The translations under genes were made by a program, and so were the position numbers. Of a stretch of 64,000 bases of DNA, positions 54,600 to 63,246 are shown one piece after another. The notes under the pieces are model-generated. The model had not been told where the DNA came from. It did not search any database and saw only the letters and a list, made by a program, of their open reading frames with translations. Positions within the stretch are counted from its first letter, which is position 1, and every line of letters starts with the position of its first letter. Source of the stretch: Sporolactobacillus shoreae (GTDB taxonomy: Bacteria; Bacillota; Bacilli; Bacillales; Sporolactobacillaceae); assembly GCF_004684935.1 (NCBI RefSeq), contig NZ_SRJD01000004.1, positions 1 through 64,000 of the forward strand. Reading direction: 5' to 3'.

Positions 54600-56033
54600 A
54601 TGAATATCAATAAGATTGTCAAACATGCAATGGCGGCAACTTTTACTGTGTCGTTGCTGCTGGGCGGAGCTACCCAGACATTTGCCAAAGAGAGCACAGA
54701 CTATAATAACGCATATGGGATTTCCCATATTACTCGTTATGACATGTTGAAAATACCTTCACAACAAAATAGCGCCCAATTTAGTATACCTAAATTTGAT
54801 CCGTCATCGATACAAAATATCCCTGCCGCAGGAGGCCTTGACGTGTGGGACAGCTGGCCTCTGCAAAATGCGGACGGTACTGTAGCCAATTATCGCGGAT
54901 ATCATATTGTCTTTGCCCTGGCGGGTGACCCAAGCAATGGAAATGATACACATATTTATCTATTTTACCAAAAAGCCGGGGATACATCGCTTGCCAGCTG
55001 GAAAAACGCCGGTAGAGTATTTACAGATGCGGATAAGCTGGTACCCGGCGATCCGTACCTGAAGTATCAGACTCAGGAATGGTCGGGTTCAGCTACTTTA
55101 ACGAGTGATGGCAAGGTCCGCCTGTTCTATACAGATTTCTCCGGTGCCCCTGAAGACGGGGGAACGGGTGACAGCGACCAGGTATTGACAACGTCACAAG
55201 TTAACCTGTCACAGCCAGATGCAGATACGCTTAAAGTTGATGGTGTAGAGGATCATAAGTCGATCTTTAATGGTGGAGACGGTTCAATCTATCAAAATAT
55301 TGAGCAGTTCCATGAAGAAGGCATGTTCAGCTCTGGTGATAATCATACGCTGAGAGATCCTCACTACGTCGAAGATAATGGGCACAAATACATTGTTTTT
55401 GAATCCAACACGGGAACAGCCGACGGATATCAAGGCGATAACTCCCTATACAATAAAGCGTACTATGGCGGAAGTGAAGCCTTCTACCAAGTCGAGAAAA
55501 ATAGCCTGCTCCAAAGTCCTGCAAAACAGCTTGCTTCGCTGGCAAACGGCGCGTTAGGCATTGTCGAACTGAACAATGACTATACAGTTAAAAAAGTGCT
55601 GCCGCCACTGATTACTTCGAATACCGTAACCGATGAAATTGAACGTGCCAATGTGTTTAAATTGAATGGTAAATGGTATCTGTTCACGGATTCCAGAGGA
55701 GCGAAAATGACGATTAACGGCATAGGGGCCGGGGACGTCTATATGTTAGGATTCTGGTCCAATTCACTGACCGGACCGTACAAGCCATTAAACGGAACCG
55801 GACTTGTGCTTCACCAGAATATTGATCCAAATGACATTACCTGGACCTATTCACACTTCGCCATTCCTCAGGCGAACAGTAACGAAGCCGTCGTCACCAG
55901 TTATATGACGAACAGGGGATTCTTCGCGGATCACCATTCGACCTTTGCACCAAGCTTCTTGCTGAAAATCCAGGGACCGAAAACATCGGTTGTACCGAAT
56001 GGCATCCTCACGCAAGGGCAACTGACAAAATAA
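54600..56033 (+). CDS. sacB: Levansucrase (glycoside hydrolase family 68)
   Basis: A 477-residue secreted enzyme that splits sucrose and builds levan. The signal peptide ends near residue 29 (TQTFAKES). The catalytic triad is D84 in WDSWP (nucleophile), D253 in LRDPHY (stabiliser) and E348 in DEIERANV (acid/base). Length and motifs match Bacillus SacB. ATG at 54600 is 9 bases after GAGAGG. The leader shows no antiterminator of the SacY kind that I could find; a LacI-family repressor gene and operator lie upstream instead. Confidence 0.95.
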   Translation: MNINKIVKHAMAATFTVSLLLGGATQTFAKESTDYNNAYGISHITRYDMLKIPSQQNSAQFSIPKFDPSSIQNIPAAGGLDVWDSWPLQNADGTVANYRGYHIVFALAGDPSNGNDTHIYLFYQKAGDTSLASWKNAGRVFTDADKLVPGDPYLKYQTQEWSGSATLTSDGKVRLFYTDFSGAPEDGGTGDSDQVLTTSQVNLSQPDADTLKVDGVEDHKSIFNGGDGSIYQNIEQFHEEGMFSSGDNHTLRDPHYVEDNGHKYIVFESNTGTADGYQGDNSLYNKAYYGGSEAFYQVEKNSLLQSPAKQLASLANGALGIVELNNDYTVKKVLPPLITSNTVTDEIERANVFKLNGKWYLFTDSRGAKMTINGIGAGDVYMLGFWSNSLTGPYKPLNGTGLVLHQNIDPNDITWTYSHFAIPQANSNEAVVTSYMTNRGFFADHHSTFAPSFLLKIQGPKTSVVPNGILTQGQLTK

Positions 56034-56059
56034 TCAATAAGAGCTAAGATTTGAATTAA

Positions 56060-56096
56060 TAAAAAGAATGTCGACTCAGCGTCGGCATTCTTTTTA
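56060..56096 (+). terminator. Terminator of sacB
   Basis: AAAAAGAATGTCGAC pairs with GTCGGCATTCTTTTT around a 5-base loop. Confidence 0.9.
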
Positions 56097-56328
56097 GCTT
56101 AAGTATAAGTTTTTCGCTACAGCATGAGGTAAAAATACGATAGGTTGTTAGGAACAAAGAAGACGGGAACAGCGCAATAGTTGAGTAAGAACGAGTCGTA
56201 CTGAATTGCAGTAAATTTGCACTGAAATTTTAATCAATCACACTGAATCAAGATGAAATGGAACAGGGAGTTTGAAATTTTGTACAGATCAAGGTAAATA
56301 CCGCCTTGAGTACAGCTCATGAAATGGC

Positions 56329-56454
56329 TTACCAGCCGAATTCGGTACTTTACCGGCCGCAACCGCCAATTTACCAGCCGGATTCGGTACTTTACCAGCC
56401 GCAATCGCCAATTTACCAGCCGGATTCGAGATTTTACCGGCCAGCGGTTTAAAT
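56329..56454. repeat. Degenerate 21-bp tandem repeats (six units)
   Basis: TTACC(A/G)GCCG recurs at 56329, 56350, 56371, 56392, 56413 and 56434, exactly 21 bases apart; two unit types alternate (one with ATTCGGTAC, the other with CAA(C/T)CGCCAA). No gene is credible in 56097-56662. Confidence 0.85.
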
Positions 56455-56532
56455 GCTTTATCTTTTTGCTACATCACAATGTCACAATCCATGTTTGCTG
56501 CGGAATTGCTTAGTTTAGAATTTCCTCTAAAC

Positions 56533-56571
56533 AATAAAGAACCTGGATATTTTTTCCGGGTTCTTTATTAA
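56533..56571. terminator. Terminator-like stem with no adjacent gene
   Basis: AATAAAGAACC pairs with GGTTCTTTATT (perfect) around a T-rich loop, bidirectional. It lies between the repeat array and the metE terminator. Confidence 0.75.
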
Positions 56572-56605
56572 ATTCCCTGTTTTATCAAGATTGTTTTCAA
56601 TTGCT

Positions 56606-56646
56606 AGAAAGGGCCGCAGTTTTAAAACCAGCCGCGGCCCTTTCTG
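56606..56646 (-). terminator. Terminator of metE
   Basis: AGAAAGGGCCGC pairs with GCGGCCCTTTCT across a 17-base loop, flanked by T- and A-containing tails. Confidence 0.85.
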
Positions 56647-56662
56647 TGTTACCTTAACTCTT

Positions 56663-58969
56663 TTATCTGCCGACTTTGTCTCCGAGTTCCGCCCGGACTT
56701 CCTGAGCGGCTTCGACCATATTTTTTAATGCTGGGATGGCTTCTTCCGGCCGACGGGTCTTCAGGCCGCAGTCCGGGTTGATCCAGAAAATTTTCGGATC
56801 GAGCACTTGAAGCGCCCGTTCGGCGTAGGATTTCATTTCATCGACACTTGGAATGCGCGGGCTGTGGATGTCATAGACGCCCAAGCCAATGCCCTTTTTA
56901 TATTTAAAGTCTTCAAAAGTCGAGATAATTTCGCCGTGGCTGCGGGCAGCCTCAATTGAAATGACATCGGTATCCAGTGCGTCGATCGCTTCAATAATTT
57001 CATCAAATTCCGAGTAACACATATGCGTGTGAATCTGGGTGTCATTATTAACGAATGACGTCGCCAGGCGAAAAGCGTAGACAGCACGGTGAAGGTAATT
57101 GGCTTTCTTTTCCTCCTTCAGAGGAAGCCCTTCGCGCAGCGCCGGTTCATCGACCTGAATCATCCGAATATCCGCTTCCTCAAGCGCGTGAATTTCTTTT
57201 CTCAGGGCGAGTGCGATCTGGTTGAAGACATCAGCCTGACTGATATCATTGCGGACAAAAGACCAGTTGTAAATTGTAACCGGCCCCGTCAGCATGCCCT
57301 TGACCGGCTTTCTGGTCAACGACTGGGCATAGGCGCTTTCTTCAACGGTCAGAGGTGCGGTCCACGCAACGTCTCCGAAGATCAGCGGTGGTTTGACGCA
57401 GCGCGAGCCATACGACTGTACCCAGCCGAAGCGCGTAAAGGCGAATCCGGCCAGCTTTTCACCGAAGTATTCGACCATGTCGTTCCGTTCGAATTCTCCA
57501 TGAACAAGTACATCAATTCCGATGTCCTCCTGAATGTTGATCCATTTGGCCGTCTCATTCCTGATAAACTGATCGTACTGTTCTTTCGTCCATTCACCTC
57601 TCCGCAGATTACGGCGTGCCTGCCGGACCTCCTGAGTCTGAGGGAAGCTCCCGATGGTGGTTGTCGGAAGAAGCGGGAGATGGAAAGCATCTTCCTGAAT
57701 CTGCTGGCGCAATTTATAGGAACCGGGGCGGGTCGGCAGATCGCTGCCCAGATGATTCAGTTCCTTCTGAACCTCTTTGTTGTTCCGATGTGCTGACTGT
57801 TGAAGCGCATCCAGATCCACGCGGTTCTTCTCTAGCTGAACCTCGATCGAGTCCTTGCCTTCATTCAGTCCCTTTGCCAGTGTCACGGCTTCGGAAAGCT
57901 TCTGGTCCGCAAAAGACAGCGCGTTTTTCAGGACAGGGTCCAGTTCCTTCTCGCTGGCAACAGTGACAGGAACGTGAAGCAGGCTGGAAGAAGGGGTAAC
58001 CCAGAGTTTATCCCTTCCGCCTACCGCAGCAAGCAGAGTTTCCAGCTCAGCAAAAGTTGCGGCCAGATTGTTCTTCCAAATGTTACGGCCGTCAATGACG
58101 CCGGCGGCAAGCACCTTATCCTGAGGAAATGCAAAGGCTTTGATTGCCTCCAGATTGGCCTTCTTGCCGTAAACGAAATCAAGACCGAGTCCATCGACCG
58201 GAAGCTTGATGACTTCTTCATAATCATCAACGGCTTCAAAATAAGTCTGCAGAAGAAGCTTCAGATCCGGGACGCCTTCTTTGATCGCCTGATAAACATC
58301 CTGGAAAACGGCGACATCTTCAGACGGCAAAGTTTTCGCAAGAATCGGCTCGTCGATCTGCACCCACTCGGCTCCCGCATTTTTTAATTCACTCAGCACC
58401 TGGATATAAAGGGGGATCAAGGAATCAAGCAATGTCTGAAAATGATTCCGGTCATAGCCTTTGGAGAGCTTGAGCAATGTTACCGGGCCGACAATCACCG
58501 GCTTGGCTGTGATTCCGAGTTCCTGTTTTGCTTCATTGAAAAGGGTCAGCAGCCTGTTTTCCGTAATGCGGGGTTTTGTTTCATTGCTGATTTCCGGGAC
58601 GATGTAGTGGTAGTTTGTATCGAACCACTTGGTCATTTCTGATGCCTCAGCATCTTTGTTTCCACGCGCGATTGAAAAATAAGTTTCGAGCGAAATTTCT
58701 TTTTCACCTTTATCAAACCGTTCCGGAATTAATCCGAATAAGACAGCGGTATCCAGTACATGATCATACAGGCTGAAATCTCCGACAGGAATCAGATCCA
58801 CGCCAATTTCCTTCTGCTTTCTCAGATAACTCAGCCTGAGTCCCCTGATTGTTTCCAAAAATTCATCTTTTGAAATTTTTGCCGCCCAGAACTGTTCAAG
58901 GGCTTTTTTCCATTCTCTCTTTTCGCCGATCCTCGGATAACCGAGGTTTGCGCTCAGCACTTTTGCCAT
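56663..58969 (-). CDS. metE: Cobalamin-independent methionine synthase
   Basis: A 768-residue enzyme that transfers the methyl group of methyltetrahydropteroyl-triglutamate to homocysteine. The N-terminal barrel begins LGYPRIGEKREWKKALEQFW; the zinc site is in the C-terminal half at HTHMCYSEF and the final DCGLKTR. TTTIGSFPQT marks the start of the second barrel (~ residue 440). ATG follows AGGAGG. Expression is set by the SAM riboswitch upstream. Confidence 0.95.
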   Translation of the reverse strand: MAKVLSANLGYPRIGEKREWKKALEQFWAAKISKDEFLETIRGLRLSYLRKQKEIGVDLIPVGDFSLYDHVLDTAVLFGLIPERFDKGEKEISLETYFSIARGNKDAEASEMTKWFDTNYHYIVPEISNETKPRITENRLLTLFNEAKQELGITAKPVIVGPVTLLKLSKGYDRNHFQTLLDSLIPLYIQVLSELKNAGAEWVQIDEPILAKTLPSEDVAVFQDVYQAIKEGVPDLKLLLQTYFEAVDDYEEVIKLPVDGLGLDFVYGKKANLEAIKAFAFPQDKVLAAGVIDGRNIWKNNLAATFAELETLLAAVGGRDKLWVTPSSSLLHVPVTVASEKELDPVLKNALSFADQKLSEAVTLAKGLNEGKDSIEVQLEKNRVDLDALQQSAHRNNKEVQKELNHLGSDLPTRPGSYKLRQQIQEDAFHLPLLPTTTIGSFPQTQEVRQARRNLRRGEWTKEQYDQFIRNETAKWINIQEDIGIDVLVHGEFERNDMVEYFGEKLAGFAFTRFGWVQSYGSRCVKPPLIFGDVAWTAPLTVEESAYAQSLTRKPVKGMLTGPVTIYNWSFVRNDISQADVFNQIALALRKEIHALEEADIRMIQVDEPALREGLPLKEEKKANYLHRAVYAFRLATSFVNNDTQIHTHMCYSEFDEIIEAIDALDTDVISIEAARSHGEIISTFEDFKYKKGIGLGVYDIHSPRIPSVDEMKSYAERALQVLDPKIFWINPDCGLKTRRPEEAIPALKNMVEAAQEVRAELGDKVGR

Positions 58970-59014
58970 TTCTCCATCCTCCTGTTTTTATCAGTCATCG
59001 TTCCACAGAGAGGC

Positions 59015-59183
59015 AAAATAAAAGCCTCTCTTAATTGTAAGAGAGGCTCGATCAATTATCCGCACCCTCTTATCTTTCAAAGCCTCCGGATTCGGAAGAT
59101 TTGCTGGAATTAGCACCTTTTTCAAAGAACTGAAAGGTTGCCGGGCTTCATTGGGCCAGTCCCTCCGCCACTCTCAATAAGAG
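59015..59183 (-). ncRNA. SAM-I riboswitch (S-box) with terminator, controlling metE
   Basis: The minus strand reads CTCTTATTGAGAGTGGCGGA, then GGGACTGGCCCAATGAAGCC, CGGCAACC, GGTGCTAATTCCAGCA and the closing AGATAAGAG: the conserved S-box core in order, with P1 closed by CTCTTAT/ATAAGAG. A terminator follows (AGCCTCTCTTA / TAAGAGAGGCT plus TTTTATTTT, 59019-59048). With SAM bound, metE transcription stops. Confidence 0.95.
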
Positions 59184-59284
59184 TCAACAAATTAAATACA
59201 ATTTTAATTTAAAAAAATTTTAACACGAATCAGATTGTTCGTCAATTTAATTAAAGATAGCTTGCGATCTAACGATGTGAACTA

Positions 59285-59700
59285 CTCGGCTATGAATAGC
59301 CAAGCTTCTGGGAACACAGCTCACTTGCTTCAAAAATGCTGAAGTAGAGGCCACTGCTTTTTACCAGGGCTCGTCCCGAACCCGCCGGCTCGCTGCTTAA
59401 CGACCAAAAGCGAGCTGCTTGATATTGCTCGCTGCGTTGACATCCCGGTCGTGGTGCGTGCCGCATTGCGGGCAGGTCCATTCTCTCACATTGAGGGGCT
59501 TCTTTCCATCGTCATACCCGCACATGGAACAGAGCTGTGACGTTTTGTACGGATTCACAAGCTTGAGTTCTTTACCGTACCACGCACACTTATAGATGAG
59601 CTGCCGCCGGAGCTCGAGTTTTCTCCGCTGGCAACCTTTAATAAATTTGAACCGCTTTTTTGCCGATAAAGAAAGTATCATGTTTTGAATTAATTCAGCG
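59285..59700 (-). mobile_element. Remnant of an IS200/IS605-type element: TnpB C-terminus and right end
   Basis: The minus strand from ~59700 to 59397 encodes the last ~100 residues of a TnpB (OrfB): YKCAWYGKELKLVNPYKTSQ, the zinc ribbon CSMCGYDD...CPQCGTHHDRDVNAASNI, and a stop at 59397. The N-terminal and most RuvC catalytic parts are absent, so no nuclease is made. Downstream, CTCGGCTATGAATAGCCAAG (59285-59304) is an imperfect palindrome followed by TAGTTCAC on the minus strand, like the hairpin at the right end of such elements. No tnpA is present. Confidence 0.8.
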
Positions 59701-59744
59701 GGAGGGCACCGGTGATCCCGTAGATCTGCGAAGGTGAGCTCAGA

Positions 59745-61604
59745 ATGAGAAGTTGCGAGAACCAGAAACTCTGGCGAGAACATGTGGACAAACAAGAGGC
59801 AACAATTTCCTGCCCGGATGAAAATGTACAGCTGCAGATTAAGCTGATTCATTTGACTGTTACGGATCTGAAACTATTGAAGTGGGCAAGGAAAGATGCA
59901 GAACCGCAGTTTAACAGTCTTACTGAAGAAATGATCCGAATGATTGACGCGCTGCCTAAGGTAACATCCCTCACTGAACGGATATCTGCGGGGTTAATGA
60001 AAAAAATCTGTCTTGAACAGCTGCACCTGATTTTTAGTGGATCACTGGACGCGACGTTCCTGAAAAAGTGTATCGGTAGCGCACAGTTGTTTCGTAAATA
60101 TGATCTTAAATTCTCGTGTCTCGTAGCCTTCTTTCATCTTTCGAGACAGGTGCTTACCGGACACATCCGCAGTCACGTGAAAGACCGTGCCTGCTGCGAG
60201 GCACTGACCGGGGCGCTTGACAGGATGATCAGCCTGGAGCAGCAACTTGTTCTGGATGAACTTTGGACGATTAAGCTGCAGGCGGAAAAGCAGAAAGAGG
60301 AGATCATGCGTTTCAGGGCCTACCATGATCCATTGACGGGGCTCCCGAACAGCAGGAAATCGGAAGAATCTCTAGAGAAAGTGCTGCGGGTTTGTGAGAA
60401 AAATGAAAGCTCCTTCTCACTTCTGAAAATAAATATTGACGAATTTAAGATCACCAATGAATTATTCGGGCGGACTTTAGGAGATTTGCTGCTCCAGGCA
60501 GTGGCCGAACGACTGCAGAATGTCCTGAAAAACTACAGGACGCTCCTTTTTCGGCTTGATGGTGATGAATTTGTTGTGATTAACAATGAAAATATGAATC
60601 GCAGGGGAATTGCCTACATTGTTGAGAGGTTGATTCAGACATCGAACCGACCCTTTATCATAGAGGGGAATGAAATTTTCTGCAGTTACTGTATCGGGGT
60701 TGCTGTCTGCCCCGACGACGGCAGAAGCAGCGTCCAGATGATTGCGAGTGTGGATGCCGCACTGCGCGAAGCGAAGAAAAAGGGGCGGAACAGTTACTTT
60801 TTTTACAACGAAGAGCTTCACAGGTGGCTTCTGAACAAGATACGGATTGAGAATGAATTGCCCGGTGCCCTGGCCAATGATCAGCTCGAACTGTTTTATC
60901 AGCCGCAGATCAGGCCGGAAGATGGCTTGCTGGTTGGTGTAGAGGCGCTGGTCCGCTGGCGTCATCCGAAAAATGGGCTGATGCTTCCGAAACAGTTTAT
61001 TCCGGTTGCCGAAGAAACAGGTCTGATTGGCGAAATCGGCACATGGGTCCTGAAGGAAGCGTGCAGCAGAATGGAAGCATGGCAGTCAGCGGGAGGACCA
61101 AAAATACCGATTTCAGTCAATCTGTCTTTCCGCCAGTTCCGTGACAGCCGCCTGGTCACTTTTATAAAGAATGCACTTGATTCCTGCGGGCTCAGCCCTC
61201 AGTATCTTAATCTGGAAATAACGGAGTCCATGATGGCGGATGATATGGAACATTCGAGAAACGTCTTAGGTGAGATCAGAAATTTAGGTATAGGCATCAG
61301 TCTGGATGACTTTGGAACGGGATACAGTTCGCTCAGCTACCTGAGAAACCTTCCGATCAATCGTCTTAAAATCGACCGGTCGTTCATTAGTGATATTGAA
61401 AAAAATAAAAGGGATCAGGCTATTGTTGCCGCTATTGTGACGATGGCGGAAAATTTGTGGATTGAAGTCATTGCCGAGGGCATTGAAACGAAAGAACAGC
61501 TGGCTACAGTTGAAAACTGCAGGTGCAGAGCTATTCAGGGGTATTACTACAGCAGACCCTTATCTGAAGCTGAGTTTAAGCGGAAATACCTTTTTCCTTC
61601 ATAA
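59745..61604 (+). CDS. Globin-like/GGDEF/EAL protein, probable c-di-GMP phosphodiesterase
   Basis: A 619-residue protein. Residues ~30-180 align by eye with the globin domain of HemAT encoded next (LTVTDLKLLKW, FSGSLDATFLKKC), but F116 stands where HemAT has its heme-binding H120. A GGDEF domain (~190-355) has the altered signature DGDEF (272-276), so cyclase activity is doubtful. The EAL domain (~370-615) keeps EALVRW (400-405), ITES, DDFGTGYSSL (521-530), KIDRSFI and EGIET, so it should hydrolyse c-di-GMP. ATG follows AAGGTGAG. The TnpB remnant lies in its promoter region on the other strand. Confidence 0.88.
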   Translation: MRSCENQKLWREHVDKQEATISCPDENVQLQIKLIHLTVTDLKLLKWARKDAEPQFNSLTEEMIRMIDALPKVTSLTERISAGLMKKICLEQLHLIFSGSLDATFLKKCIGSAQLFRKYDLKFSCLVAFFHLSRQVLTGHIRSHVKDRACCEALTGALDRMISLEQQLVLDELWTIKLQAEKQKEEIMRFRAYHDPLTGLPNSRKSEESLEKVLRVCEKNESSFSLLKINIDEFKITNELFGRTLGDLLLQAVAERLQNVLKNYRTLLFRLDGDEFVVINNENMNRRGIAYIVERLIQTSNRPFIIEGNEIFCSYCIGVAVCPDDGRSSVQMIASVDAALREAKKKGRNSYFFYNEELHRWLLNKIRIENELPGALANDQLELFYQPQIRPEDGLLVGVEALVRWRHPKNGLMLPKQFIPVAEETGLIGEIGTWVLKEACSRMEAWQSAGGPKIPISVNLSFRQFRDSRLVTFIKNALDSCGLSPQYLNLEITESMMADDMEHSRNVLGEIRNLGIGISLDDFGTGYSSLSYLRNLPINRLKIDRSFISDIEKNKRDQAIVAAIVTMAENLWIEVIAEGIETKEQLATVENCRCRAIQGYYYSRPLSEAEFKRKYLFPS

Positions 61605-61769
61605 TACCCGGGATAATTGTCATGATTTTGACATACCTTTTTAGCAGATTATTCGTGATAATGAAAGGGAGCGTTCGTACCTGCTCTTTTATAGGATAGA
61701 TGTTATTCTATACTAATATCAGATTCAGTAAAAAAAGATCCACTTGAAAAGAAAGCAGGTCGATAAAAT

Positions 61770-63056
61770 TTGGCTTTTTACAGAAAAAAGAAATCGGTAT
61801 CGGAATGGTTAGAACGGGCAAAGTCTGAAAAAGCCGCGATTAAAGTCAATGATCCGAAGACTCTGAACAAGCTTAAAATGCTTGATCTCACAGTTTATGA
61901 TCTGCAGTTGCTTAAAACGCTGCAGCCTTATGTCAAGGAAGAAATCGGAAAGATTGCGAAAGAGTTCTATGCCAGCTTCTATCAGATTGACGAACTCAAA
62001 AAGATCATCGACCGCTACAGCTCAGTTGAAAAACTGAGCCAGACACTTGCCGTGCATGTAATGGATTTCTTTTCCGGCACGATCGATGCCGCTTTCCTGG
62101 CAAAACGGACCGGGGTGGGGAAGATGCATTATAAAATAGCTCTGACCCCGTCCTATTATATGGGAACATTTCAGAACCTCCAATCAAGCCTGGTGCAAAT
62201 CGTGTTCCGGATGGTCAAAGATCCTGTTGCAGAAGAACGCCTGATTCATGCGATTAACAAGATAATCAGCCTGGAGCAGCAAATTGTGCTTGAAGTTTAT
62301 GAAGCGGAGTATGCTGAAAATCTGAAAAAAGAATTCGAGGAAGGCCGTGACGATCTGAGATCGGCAATTGCACACGTTAGCGGCAATCTGACGCAGTTGT
62401 CTTCTCAGACTCATGAATCCGTCCGCAATTTGCTTGAACGCTTTACTCAGGTCAGAGAAATGGTGCGGCAGGGCAACGAAGAAACCCGAAATGCCAAAGT
62501 GCAGGCATCAGCAGGCAAGGCTCAGCTGGAGCAGCTTTTTGCTCAGGTCAATGATGCCAGCAGCTCAGTGAAGCAAATGGGCAAGATGGTCGAAAATCTG
62601 GAAAATTCGTCACAAGAAATCGGACGCGTGACCGCTCTTGTCAAGGATATTTCGGAGCAGACAAACATACTTGCCCTTAATTCCGCCATCGAGGCCGCCA
62701 GAGCCGGAGAATATGGGAAAGGCTTTACGGTTGTCTCACAGGAAATCAGGAAACTGGCAGAGGAAACCAATACAGCGATGGCCCAGATTTCTGAGCTGAC
62801 AGCTAATTCTGCGACAGTCACTATGAACGTTGTGGAGTCACTGACCAAAACAGCCGGAATCATTGAAAAAGGGATGGGTGAATCAAAACAGACAGGCCAG
62901 AAATTTGATGCGATCATCGCTTCCGTTGAACAGAACAGCGCGTTGTCCGAGAAAACGGATAAACATGTAGACGCCCTTGCGGAAATTGCCGATCATCTTG
63001 GCAAGGGAACGGAAACTCTGACAGGCTCTGTGGATCAGCTGATGAAGCAATTATAA
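61770..63056 (+). CDS. hemAT: HemAT-type heme aerotaxis transducer
   Basis: A 428-residue soluble chemoreceptor. The globin-coupled sensor domain (~30-185) has the proximal H120 in [14 protein letters not shown] and a Tyr near residue 71 where HemAT has its distal Tyr. The methyl-accepting domain (~200-428) has the signalling hairpin tip [21 protein letters not shown]-like sequence ([24 protein letters not shown]) around residue 295. TTG at 61770 follows AGCAGG. It lies 165 bases after the related globin/EAL gene, so both may share a signal. Confidence 0.9.
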   Translation: MAFYRKKKSVSEWLERAKSEKAAIKVNDPKTLNKLKMLDLTVYDLQLLKTLQPYVKEEIGKIAKEFYASFYQIDELKKIIDRYSSVEKLSQTLAVHVMDFFSGTIDAAFLAKRTGVGKMHYKIALTPSYYMGTFQNLQSSLVQIVFRMVKDPVAEERLIHAINKIISLEQQIVLEVYEAEYAENLKKEFEEGRDDLRSAIAHVSGNLTQLSSQTHESVRNLLERFTQVREMVRQGNEETRNAKVQASAGKAQLEQLFAQVNDASSSVKQMGKMVENLENSSQEIGRVTALVKDISEQTNILALNSAIEAARAGEYGKGFTVVSQEIRKLAEETNTAMAQISELTANSATVTMNVVESLTKTAGIIEKGMGESKQTGQKFDAIIASVEQNSALSEKTDKHVDALAEIADHLGKGTETLTGSVDQLMKQL

Positions 63057-63097
63057 CTAATGAGCCAATGGTTTAAATGCATTGAATAGACTGAAAA

Positions 63098-63140
63098 AAG
63101 AGAAACCACGCGAAATGTATCATCGTGTGGTTTCTCTTTA
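63098..63140 (+). terminator. Terminator of hemAT
   Basis: AGAGAAACCACGCG pairs with CGTGTGGTTTCTCT around a 13-base loop, then TTA. Confidence 0.85.
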
Positions 63141-63199
63141 TCTGTACTTTTTTTGAGAATCAATTCGTTGGCATTCGACACTTCCTTTTTGTACAATAA

Positions 63200-63218
63200 G
63201 ATTATTGATTCAATAATC
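63200..63218. promoter_or_regulatory. Palindrome upstream of the MoxR gene
   Basis: GATTATTGA-T-TCAATAATC is a perfect 9-bp inverted repeat around one base, 28 bases before the moxR start. It may be an operator; no regulator is adjacent. Confidence 0.5.
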
Positions 63219-63246
63219 AGATTTTAATGTGAAGCGGGGAAACGCG

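Noticed and set aside
56319-56513. 64-codon plus-strand frame with repeating Phe-Thr-Ser-Arg
   Set aside because: Again a reading of a 21-bp repeat array; no ribosome site.
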